Notes under the pieces: generated by a model
Told to the model about the DNA's origin: nothing
Databases searched by the model: none
What the model saw: the letters and a program-made list of their open reading frames with translations, nothing else
DNA from: Thermodesulfobacteriota bacterium
Lineage (GTDB): Bacteria > Desulfobacterota > SM23-61
NCBI GenBank assembly: GCA_030018715.1
Contig: JASEHN010000150.1
Coordinates: 1-7,119 of the forward strand
Length of the DNA: 7,119 nucleotides
Reading direction: 5' to 3'
In this document: piece by piece, positions 1-5,680 of the stretch
Numbering within the stretch: position 1 is the stretch's first letter
Layout: the number at the start of each line of letters is the position of its first letter
Made by a program: the position numbers and the translations under genes

Positions 1-308
1 GCCACGGAACGGATATCGCCTATGCCTGGCCCACCGCCGAGTTTGCCATCATGGGGGCCGAGCAGGCATCCAAGCTGCTCTACAATCGCGAACTGAAAGC
101 AGCGGCCGATCCGGCAGCTCTCCTCCAGGAAAAGATCCGGGAGTATCGGGACCTTTTCGCCAACCCCTACCGGCTGGCCCAGACCATGTGCATTGATGAC
201 GTGATTGAGCCCGGGGAGACTCGAACCAGGGTCATCCGGGCCTTCCGTTCCCTGAAAGGGAAAAGGGAGGAGAAGCCCCCCCGGCGGCACGGAAACATCC
301 CTCTATAG
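1..308 (+). CDS. Acyl-CoA carboxylase carboxyltransferase (beta) subunit, C-terminal fragment
   Basis: This is the C-terminal ~101 residues of a biotin-dependent carboxyltransferase of the propionyl-/methylmalonyl-/glutaconyl-CoA class, running in from upstream; the reading frame begins at base 3. Two family signatures are visible: the AYAWPTAEFAIMGAE stretch near the fragment's start and the ending IDDVIEPGETRTRVIRAFR...KPPRRHGNIPL, which is the classic closing segment of these subunits. Such proteins (usually ~510-520 residues) transfer a carboxyl group between carboxybiotin and an acyl-CoA in the cytoplasm, or act in the reverse, decarboxylating direction in sodium-pumping complexes. The C-terminus is intact, so the truncation is only the window edge. 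The substrate cannot be deduced from this part. The next gene starts 85 bp downstream on the same strand with no terminator between, so shared transcription with the TRAP genes is likely. Confidence 0.93.
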   Translation, partial: HGTDIAYAWPTAEFAIMGAEQASKLLYNRELKAAADPAALLQEKIREYRDLFANPYRLAQTMCIDDVIEPGETRTRVIRAFRSLKGKREEKPPRRHGNIPL

Positions 309-378
309 GGATCAAAGAAGAAAGGAGGTATCTTAAGAAAAAATCTCACTGGCTATCGGATCCTGAAGTCAATTTTTC

Positions 379-387
379 AAGGAGGTG
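379..387 (+). promoter_or_regulatory. Ribosome binding site that fixes the TAXI start
   Basis: AAGGAGGTG is a near-perfect anti-16S match. Its GGAGG core (381-385) lies 8 nt before ATG 394. A GTG at 385 in the same frame overlaps this core and so cannot be the start. A weak upstream hairpin (CCTGAA 362-367 with TTCAAGG 376-382, one bulge) could cover the first bases of the site. Confidence 0.8.
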
Positions 388-393
388 AAGGAA

Positions 394-1386
394 ATGAAGA
401 AAACAATGTTCTTTTTATTGGTATTCGTTGCCATTGGCAGTCTAACGATTCTCCCGATAGTAGAAGCAAAGGAATTCCGCATCAAGTGGGGGACAACCAG
501 CGTGAGATCATCGGGATACGCTCATGGGGTATTATTTGCCAAAGCCGTTAACCATGCTTACCCTGGCGAGATCACCATCACCGTCGTTGAGACCGGCGGA
601 TGGATCGAGAATTTGAGCAGGATGAGAGTCGGTCTCTTAAAACTTGCCCAGGTTAACCCGATCTCGGCTTATACTGCCTACCATGGGCAGTATGACTTCA
701 AGGACCAGAAGAATCCTAATATTAGGATGCTTGCTGCTACGGCTGTCACAACCCACACCTTCGTTGCTGGCAAGGATAGCGGAATAACCACCATAGAAGG
801 GTTTCACGGCAGAAAAATGGCTATGAACCCACTAACCACATCCGAAAGACTGGCAAGGTTGTTTCTCGAGGCTAATGGAATCATACCAGATTACCAGTGG
901 GGGGGAACTGCTTCAAACCTCGAAGCCATGAAAGCTAAGACAGCGGATACTTGGTCGAGGCCCGGTTTCCGAGATGGGGGGATAACAGAGCTGGCGATAT
1001 CCAGACCCCTTAACTTTCTCCCGATTACCGAGGAACACCTGAAGAAGTACAATGAAAAATACCCCGCCCATGGGAAAGGGATCATAAGCCCTGGCGGGCA
1101 GTATAAGGGTCATGACAAAGATTATTTAACGCTGGCTTTTGTCGAGGGGGAAATGGCAGATAAAGATGTACCGGAAGATGTAATCTACAAAATTCTTAAA
1201 GCCATATACGCCAAGAGAGCGGATATGGCCAAGGTGGATGCTTCCTTCAGAGACGGTGGCTTGGTTGATTTCCCCAAGTTGACCATGGAATATTGCGACG
1301 TTCCCCTCCATCCTGGAGCTGTTAAGTTTTACCGGGATCTTGGAATAAAGATTCCTGATAAACTCTTGTCCCCCGAGATAAAATAA
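394..1386 (+). CDS. TAXI family TRAP transporter solute-binding protein
   Basis: This periplasmic binding protein of a tripartite (TRAP) transporter, TAXI subfamily, captures an organic acid and delivers it to the membrane permease encoded downstream. The ATG at 394 gives 330 residues, a normal family length; a longer GTG start at 385 is rejected because it lies inside the Shine-Dalgarno. Residues 1-25 are a Sec signal peptide (KK, then a hydrophobic core FFLLVFVAIGSLTILPI, then VEA before KEF). The mature protein opens with the TAXI-typical IKWGTTS..SSGYAHGVLFAKAVN and later shows a VVETGGWIENLSRMRVGLLKL-like segment and GFHGRKMAMNPLTTSERLARLF. The family assignment rests on overall pattern and on the adjacent fused permease, the usual TAXI partner. 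The ligand is unknown. It lies in the same transcription direction as the carboxylase upstream and a small exported protein 33 bp downstream. Confidence 0.92.
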   Translation: MKKTMFFLLVFVAIGSLTILPIVEAKEFRIKWGTTSVRSSGYAHGVLFAKAVNHAYPGEITITVVETGGWIENLSRMRVGLLKLAQVNPISAYTAYHGQYDFKDQKNPNIRMLAATAVTTHTFVAGKDSGITTIEGFHGRKMAMNPLTTSERLARLFLEANGIIPDYQWGGTASNLEAMKAKTADTWSRPGFRDGGITELAISRPLNFLPITEEHLKKYNEKYPAHGKGIISPGGQYKGHDKDYLTLAFVEGEMADKDVPEDVIYKILKAIYAKRADMAKVDASFRDGGLVDFPKLTMEYCDVPLHPGAVKFYRDLGIKIPDKLLSPEIK

Positions 1387-1419
1387 ACTCATACCAGCCT
1401 GACAAGGAGGTGATATAAA

Positions 1420-1824
1420 ATGCGAGAATTAACGAGCTTAAGGTTCGTAGAAATCCTTTTCGCCTGTGCGGTTTTATTCATGGGGGCCATGGCTTGCGCC
1501 ATGCTTCAAGAAAGGCCCGGAACAGGAGCGCCCGCAGCGAGCCTGGTTATTACGCCCATAAGCGGCCTGGCAGCGAGTGTCATCACCATTCGTGGCTCTG
1601 GTTTCATCCCGGGAGAAAAAATTGAAGTCCTTACGGTTGTCGATGGCATCCCCGTGGAATTGGGGGAGGAACCCATGATCAAGGAGGCCAATGAAGCAGG
1701 GGCCTTTAAGGCCAAAAGTGGTATTCCCCTGAATGCTAAGCCGGGCATCTATTCGATAAAGGCAATTGGGGATAAAGGAACCGTTGCCGTGGCCCCGCTG
1801 GAAGTGGAAGAGAAGAAAAAATAA
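1420..1824 (+). CDS. Small exported protein with an Ig/IPT-like domain, within the TRAP operon
   Basis: A 134-residue protein I do not recognise as a named family. The ATG at 1420 is set by an excellent AAGGAGGTGAT (1404-1414). Residues ~9-26 are a hydrophobic export signal ending in GAMAC; Cys26 could be a lipidation site, but the preceding AMA departs from a standard lipobox (no Leu/Val/Ile at -3), so signal peptidase I cleavage is equally possible. The mature part resembles bacterial Ig-like/IPT folds: ITPISGLAASVITIRGSGF.PGE near residues 44-66, then AGAFKAKSGIPLNAKPGIYSIKAIGD, the pattern of a beta-sandwich with 'grows along an extracellular stalk' character, ending in a charged EVEEKKK tail. 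It sits between the solute-binding protein and the permease, so an accessory envelope role in transport is plausible but unproven. Confidence 0.8.
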   Translation: MRELTSLRFVEILFACAVLFMGAMACAMLQERPGTGAPAASLVITPISGLAASVITIRGSGFIPGEKIEVLTVVDGIPVELGEEPMIKEANEAGAFKAKSGIPLNAKPGIYSIKAIGDKGTVAVAPLEVEEKKK

Positions 1825-1860
1825 AAGGGCAAATCCTTTTCTGCGGTTTCAATTCCATCC

Positions 1861-1890
1861 TTTGAAGGGAGCTCATCCGCTCCCTTCAAA
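1861..1890 (+). promoter_or_regulatory. Intercistronic 12-bp stem-loop before the permease
   Basis: TTTGAAGGGAGC (1861-1872) and GCTCCCTTCAAA (1879-1890) form a perfect 12-bp stem with a 6-nt loop TCATCC. It is followed by AAGCGG rather than a T-run, and the reverse strand also lacks one, so it is not a standard rho-independent terminator. It lies 36 nt after the small exported gene and 21 nt before the permease ATG. Likely roles are mRNA stabilisation or processing, leaving more message for the binding protein than for the permease. The 3' arm GCTCCCTT (1879-1886) is also exactly complementary to AAGGGAGC at 1899-1906, which contains the permease Shine-Dalgarno, so an alternative fold that masks that site is possible. 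Confidence 0.8.
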
Positions 1891-1911
1891 AAGCGGTAAA
1901 GGGAGCAGTCA

Positions 1912-3864
1912 ATGAGAGAACTGAGTGGATTTTGGGAATTCATAGGCATATTTCTTGCGAGTATATTAGTTGCGGCCACCATTTACACTTCCTTGGCAGG
2001 TGCCTGGCATCCGGTCATCCAGGGCTCTATCTTTTTAAGTTTTGCTTTTGCCTTGGTCTTCCTTTATTTCCCTTTAAGCAAGAGCCGACTGAAGGCAGAA
2101 CCTTCAAGCCTCTGGGAAATAGTTCTTTGGGGCCGGAAAAATTCTCCCGCTGGACTTGATATTGTGATGATGATTGCTAGTTTCATCGTTTGCGGCTATG
2201 TTCTTTGGAACTGGGAGGAAATCACCCGGCAGCGGTGGATGTATCAACCTTATGAACTGGTCTTCAGTGCCTTCCTGGGAATCATGCTGCTCGAAGCGAC
2301 CCGGCGTACCACGGGCAAAATTATACCTATCATGGCCATTCTTTTTTTACTTTATGCCCTCTTGGGCGATTTCATCCCCGGCTTTTTCGGTCATCCTGGC
2401 TTCCCTCTGCGGGAGATTCTTTACCATTTTTACATGATGACCGAAGGATACTGGGGTCTGCTCACGGATTTAACCAGCCGGGTCATCGCCATATTTCTCC
2501 TCCTCGGGCCAGTCTTATTCGCTACGGGTGTGGGAGACACCTTCATGAATCTGGCTCGATATTTTGGTGGACGAATTAGCGGGGGTGCGGGGCAAATAGC
2601 CGTGATCTCCAGCGCCTGCTTTGGCACGCTCTCCGGTTCGGCGGTAGCGAATGTGGCGACCACCGGGACTTTTACGATCCCCACGATGAAAAAGCTGGGC
2701 TATAAACCGGAGTTGGCTGGAGCCATCGAAGCCTCCGCCTCTTCCGGGGGCCAGATTATGCCTCCCATTATGGGGGTGGGAGCCTTTGTCATGGCGGAAA
2801 TGCTGGGCATTCCCTATCTTTATGTCTGCGTGGCGGCTATTATCCCAGCCCTCATATACTTTTTTGGAGTCGGGGCCGGAGTTTTCTTCAGCGCTAAAAA
2901 ATATGGCCTGGGAAAAGTGCCGGCAGAACTCATGCCCAAAGCCCGGGAAGTTTTCGACCCCGCAGCCATTGTAAATTTGTTTATCCCGATAGGGATTCTC
3001 CTATACATTTTAATCTTGTTGCTGCCGGCCCAACTGGCTGCCGCATTCGCCCTGGTCGCTGCTATGGCCACATTTCTCATCGGCAGAATCTATTCTCCTA
3101 AGCAAATTTGGGGGCGGACGCGAATTCTTGCCCGGGCCCTCTCCTCCGGGGCCATAACCGCTTTAGCCACTCTCATGGTCATGGCGGTTTGCGTGCAGAT
3201 GGCCGTATCTCTGGTGTCTCTAACAGGCCTTGCCGTCAAGATGTCCGAAGCCATCCTGAGTCTGGCGGGAGTGAATGTCCTTTTGGCCCTGTTTCTCACC
3301 ATGGTCATTATCATGATCTTGGGCATGGGGATGCCCACGACTGCGGCTTACATCATCGGGGCTGCGGTGCTGGGTTCCACCCTGATTGGGCTGGAGGTTA
3401 AAGGCCTTCCCGCCCACATGTTTATTTTCTATTATTCCGTCCTGGGAAACATCAGCCCACCGGTGTGCGTCGCTGTTTATACCGCTGTAACCATCGCGGG
3501 TGGAAACTGGCTGCGCATGGCTGGAATTGCCATGAGCCTGTGCCTGGGCGCCTATCTTATTCCTTTTACCTTTGTTTACTACCCAGCTCTGTTGATGCAG
3601 GGGGAACCTTTAAAAATTATTTCCACCACCCTAACGGCCTTAATGGGAGTTTTATTTCTGTCAGCCGGGGTTTTTGGATATTTTCTAAAACCCACGAATA
3701 TACTGGAGCGCCTCCTTTTTATCACCGGGGGGCTTTTGCTCTTTAAACCCGGTCTTTCTACGGATTTAATAGGGGCTGCCATGATTGCCACGGGGATCAT
3801 AATTCAAAAGCTTCGACGCACCCCTGCCAAACCCAAACCCGAGCTCGAAGTGAAGACCAAGTAA
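1912..3864 (+). CDS. TRAP transporter fused permease (DctQ-DctM type, 4TM/12TM)
   Basis: A 650-residue polytopic inner-membrane protein that joins the small (DctQ-like) and large (DctM-like) TRAP permease subunits in one chain, as is usual with TAXI binding proteins. It imports the captured solute using an ion gradient. Hydrophobic segments near residues 12-30, 36-55, 82-100 and 117-130 form the N-terminal small-subunit part. The transport core follows, with the signature region around residues 223-300 (GGAGQIAVISSACFGTLSGS, then EASASSGGQIMPPIMGVGAF) and the second DctM motif GMGMPTTAAY at residues 471-480, followed by SVLGNISPPVCVAVYTA. Three further hydrophobic stretches lie in the last ~100 residues, and the tail is basic and cytoplasmic-looking. 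Start ATG 1912 has GGGAG (1901-1905) 6 nt upstream. The CoA-transferase gene follows after only 18 bp, suggesting co-transcription. Confidence 0.95.
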   Translation: MRELSGFWEFIGIFLASILVAATIYTSLAGAWHPVIQGSIFLSFAFALVFLYFPLSKSRLKAEPSSLWEIVLWGRKNSPAGLDIVMMIASFIVCGYVLWNWEEITRQRWMYQPYELVFSAFLGIMLLEATRRTTGKIIPIMAILFLLYALLGDFIPGFFGHPGFPLREILYHFYMMTEGYWGLLTDLTSRVIAIFLLLGPVLFATGVGDTFMNLARYFGGRISGGAGQIAVISSACFGTLSGSAVANVATTGTFTIPTMKKLGYKPELAGAIEASASSGGQIMPPIMGVGAFVMAEMLGIPYLYVCVAAIIPALIYFFGVGAGVFFSAKKYGLGKVPAELMPKAREVFDPAAIVNLFIPIGILLYILILLLPAQLAAAFALVAAMATFLIGRIYSPKQIWGRTRILARALSSGAITALATLMVMAVCVQMAVSLVSLTGLAVKMSEAILSLAGVNVLLALFLTMVIIMILGMGMPTTAAYIIGAAVLGSTLIGLEVKGLPAHMFIFYYSVLGNISPPVCVAVYTAVTIAGGNWLRMAGIAMSLCLGAYLIPFTFVYYPALLMQGEPLKIISTTLTALMGVLFLSAGVFGYFLKPTNILERLLFITGGLLLFKPGLSTDLIGAAMIATGIIIQKLRRTPAKPKPELEVKTK

Positions 3865-3871
3865 TGGAAAT

Positions 3872-3875
3872 GGAG
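3872..3875 (+). promoter_or_regulatory. Ribosome binding site for the CoA-transferase
   Basis: GGAG at 3872-3875 lies 7 nt before ATG 3883. A TTG two codons upstream (3877) is only 1 nt from this site, so ATG 3883 is the better start. The site lies in the 18-bp gap after the permease stop, which would allow translational coupling. Confidence 0.6.
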
Positions 3876-3882
3876 ATTGAAA

Positions 3883-5070
3883 ATGTCTGGACCGTTAGAA
3901 GGAGTCAAAGTACTGAGTTTTGCCCGAGCCCTGGCCGGCCCATTCTGCACCATGCTCCTCTGCGACCTGGGAGCAGAGGTCATCAAAATCGAAGAGCCGG
4001 GCAAAGGAGATACGGCTCGTCGCAATGGACCCTTTATTGAGGGAATCAGCTCTTATTTCTTAAGCATCAACCGCGGTCAGAAAAGCATTACCCTGAACCT
4101 GCGCCATGAACGGGCCAAAAAAATTGTCTTTCAACTGGTCAAACAGGTGGACATCCTCGTAGAGAATTTTCGTCCGGGGGTCATGGAACGGCTGGGATTT
4201 GGTTATGAAGCCATTCGCCAGCAAAACCCAAAGATCGTTTACGCCTCTTTATCCGGGTTTGGCCAAAAAGGGCCTTATGCCCAAAAACCGGCTTATGACA
4301 TGATCGCCCAGGGGATGGGGGGAACCGTAAGTATTACCGGAGAGCCGGGAAGACCCCCTGTGCGGGTCGGATATTCCATTGGGGACATGGGGGCCGGTTT
4401 GTTTTCGGCCATCGCCATTTTAGCGGCACTTCATGAGAAGGAGAAGAGCGGAGAAGGGCAGTGGATTGATGTAGCCATGGTGGACAGCCAGGTGGCCCTT
4501 TGTGAAAACGCCCTGATCCGATATCTGGCCACAGGCCAGGTTCCTACGCCGTTGGGGACCCGGCATCCTTTAACCACCCCCTTTCAAATTTTTCCCACTC
4601 AAGACGGTTATCTGGTGCTCATCACGGCAACTGAAGCGGAATGGCAAAAGTTCTGCAAGACAGCGGGGAGGGAAGATTTACTCTCCGACCACCGATTTCA
4701 ATTGAACAAGGACCGCATTGCCAATTATCAGGCTTTTGAACCTCTCATGAACGAATTGATGAAAACCAAAACCACCGCCGCATGGCTGGCTCTTTTGGAA
4801 CCTGCTGGGATCATGTGCGGCCCCATGAATAATATCGCCCAGGTTGTTCAAGACCCGCATATCCGAGAGAGGGAGATGATCGTCGAAGTGGAGCATCATC
4901 GCGCGGGTAAACTCAAGGTGGCCGGTACCCCCATGAAATTTTCCCGCACCGCATGCAAAATAGAAAAAGCCTCTCCTGATGTCGGTGAACATACGGTAGA
5001 AGTTCTCTCCGGTATGCTGGGAATGTCTTCAGAGGATATTGAAAGGCTGGCTGCCGAAGGTGCAGTCTAA
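3883..5070 (+). CDS. CaiB/BaiF (class III) CoA-transferase
   Basis: A 395-residue cytoplasmic class III CoA-transferase, full length for the family. These enzymes move CoA from a donor acyl-CoA to a free carboxylic acid through an aspartyl-CoA anhydride. The N-terminus PLEGVKVLSFARALAGPFCTMLLCDLGAEVIKIE is diagnostic. It is followed by GISSYFLSINRGQKSITLNL, VENFRPGVMERLGFGYE, YASLSGFGQKGPYAQKPAYD, and the catalytic-region motif SIGDMGAG with the expected nucleophile Asp168 (formyl-CoA transferase uses Asp169). The segment GEGQWIDVAMVDSQVAL and a C-terminal TPMKFSRT are also family-like. Its position directly after the TRAP permease suggests it activates the imported acid to its CoA ester, with the carboxylase upstream as a possible later step; that is inference. 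Donor and acceptor cannot be told from the sequence, and racemases of this superfamily (alpha-methylacyl-CoA racemase) are an alternative, though less likely in this context. Confidence 0.94.
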   Translation: MSGPLEGVKVLSFARALAGPFCTMLLCDLGAEVIKIEEPGKGDTARRNGPFIEGISSYFLSINRGQKSITLNLRHERAKKIVFQLVKQVDILVENFRPGVMERLGFGYEAIRQQNPKIVYASLSGFGQKGPYAQKPAYDMIAQGMGGTVSITGEPGRPPVRVGYSIGDMGAGLFSAIAILAALHEKEKSGEGQWIDVAMVDSQVALCENALIRYLATGQVPTPLGTRHPLTTPFQIFPTQDGYLVLITATEAEWQKFCKTAGREDLLSDHRFQLNKDRIANYQAFEPLMNELMKTKTTAAWLALLEPAGIMCGPMNNIAQVVQDPHIREREMIVEVEHHRAGKLKVAGTPMKFSRTACKIEKASPDVGEHTVEVLSGMLGMSSEDIERLAAEGAV

Positions 5071-5420
5071 GTTAAAATGCAAATGCCCAGATGGGTCGGT
5101 GACTTTTCGATGGATAAAAACCTTCCCCGGTCTGTTGATCCTGGGGGTGTTCCTGCTCCTTTTTTTATTTGATTAGTTTTTGAGCCAACACCTCTACCAT
5201 CTTCTCCAAGCTCCGGCTTTGATCCCCCTTTTCTTATACCCTATGCACGCCCAGAACGGACGCTTTTCCCCAAGGAGGTTCTCAGGTTGATGAAAAGAAT
5301 TCAAAAGAAAATAAATCCAAGATAATGATTTGATAATCATAACCCCCTCTGCATGGCAGGATAAACACCTTCCTGATATGCTTAGGAAAGGAGTTCAATC
5401 TTAACCTAAGGAGGTGCCTG
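5071..5420. other. Decayed intergenic region upstream of the IS remnant
   Basis: No gene can be supported in these 350 bases. Visible elements are a T-run at 5161-5166 with only a weak bulged hairpin before it (CCCCGG 5125-5130 with CCTGGGG 5140-5146), a Shine-Dalgarno-like AAGGAGG (5272-5278) leading only to an 11-codon reading frame at 5290, an inverted repeat ATGATT/AATCAT (5325-5330/5335-5340), and a bulged hairpin CCTTCCT/AGGAAAGG (5368-5374/5384-5391) just before the transposase relic. The last two may belong to the non-coding end of the IS110-type element. Short peptide-like stretches on both strands are discussed as findings. Confidence 0.55.
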
Positions 5421-5543
5421 ATGAGATTGTACGTCGGAGTGGGTCTTCATGCCAACAACAATTTTGCGGCCATCGTAGATCGAAAGGGAAAACGCATTGA
5501 TCAGGGAAGTATTAGGTCCCCCCCTTGGCTATGTCTGATTTGA
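5421..5543 (+). pseudogene. IS110/IS1111-type transposase, N-terminal remnant
   Basis: The frame from ATG 5421 reads MRLYVGVGLHANNNFAAIVD then RKGKRIDQG, which matches the typical start of IS110/IS1111 transposases (M-K-L-Y-x-G-I-D-L-H-x-N-N). A strong TAAGGAGGTG (5406-5415) precedes it at normal spacing. The recognisable part ends near base 5508; the frame then runs through a C-rich stretch (seven Cs, 5518-5524) into unrelated residues and a TGA at 5541-5543, leaving 40 codons where an intact enzyme has roughly 330-400. The first acidic residue of the RuvC-like DEDD centre, expected as Asp in Y-x-G-I-D-L-H, is Gly8 here. The element is therefore dead in two ways: truncated and missing a catalytic residue. 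No right end is seen in the window. Confidence 0.8.
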
Positions 5544-5561
5544 AGATCTTTCAGATTTTGT

Positions 5562-5590
5562 TTGACAAAGTTAAGGATATGTTTTAGAAG
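5562..5590 (+). promoter_or_regulatory. Possible distal promoter for the FrhB-like gene
   Basis: A perfect -35 TTGACA (5562-5567) is followed, after exactly 17 bp, by TAGAAG (5585-5590), a 4/6 match to the -10 consensus. It would start transcription near 5597, about 85 bases before the gene, and would place the 5622-5641 palindrome in the transcribed leader. Confidence 0.4.
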
Positions 5591-5621
5591 ATTGACGAAA
5601 AAAGATTTTTTTATTTCCCTC

Positions 5622-5641
5622 GGTTGTTCCATGGAACAACC
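5622..5641. promoter_or_regulatory. Perfect 20-bp palindrome, likely operator
   Basis: GGTTGTTCCATGGAACAACC reads identically on both strands, centred between 5631 and 5632. It is enclosed by a second inverted pair, CCCTC (5617-5621) and GAGGG (5659-5663). No T-run follows on either strand, so a terminator is unlikely. It overlaps the -35 position of the proximal promoter, which fits a dimeric repressor. No regulator gene is adjacent in the window, so the binding protein is unknown. Confidence 0.65.
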
Positions 5642-5655
5642 TGAATTAATATAAT
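5627..5655 (+). promoter_or_regulatory. Possible proximal promoter of the FrhB-like gene
   Basis: A perfect -10 TATAAT lies at 5650-5655. The -35 position 17 bp upstream (TTCCAT, 5627-5632) matches only three of six consensus bases and lies inside the palindrome. The start site would be near 5662, giving a short leader with AAGGA (5669-5673) 7 nt before ATG 5681. Confidence 0.45.
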
Positions 5656-5680
5656 AACGAGGGTAAAAAAGGAAAAGAAA

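Noticed and set aside
385..393. GTG start adding three residues to the TAXI protein
   Set aside because: The GTG overlaps the GGAGG core of the ribosome site; ATG 394 has ideal 8-nt spacing and begins a typical MKK signal peptide.
3090..3417. Overlapping reading frames opposite or shifted within the permease gene
   Set aside because: They are shadows of the GC-rich permease coding sequence, with no ribosome sites and low-complexity translations.
3877..3882. TTG start for the CoA-transferase
   Set aside because: It lies 1 nt from the only ribosome site, whereas ATG 3883 is correctly spaced and gives the usual N-terminus.
5125..5170. Rho-independent terminator after the CoA-transferase
   Set aside because: The hairpin CCCCGG/CCTGGGG has a bulge and ends about 14 bases before the T-run, so it does not form a proper terminator.
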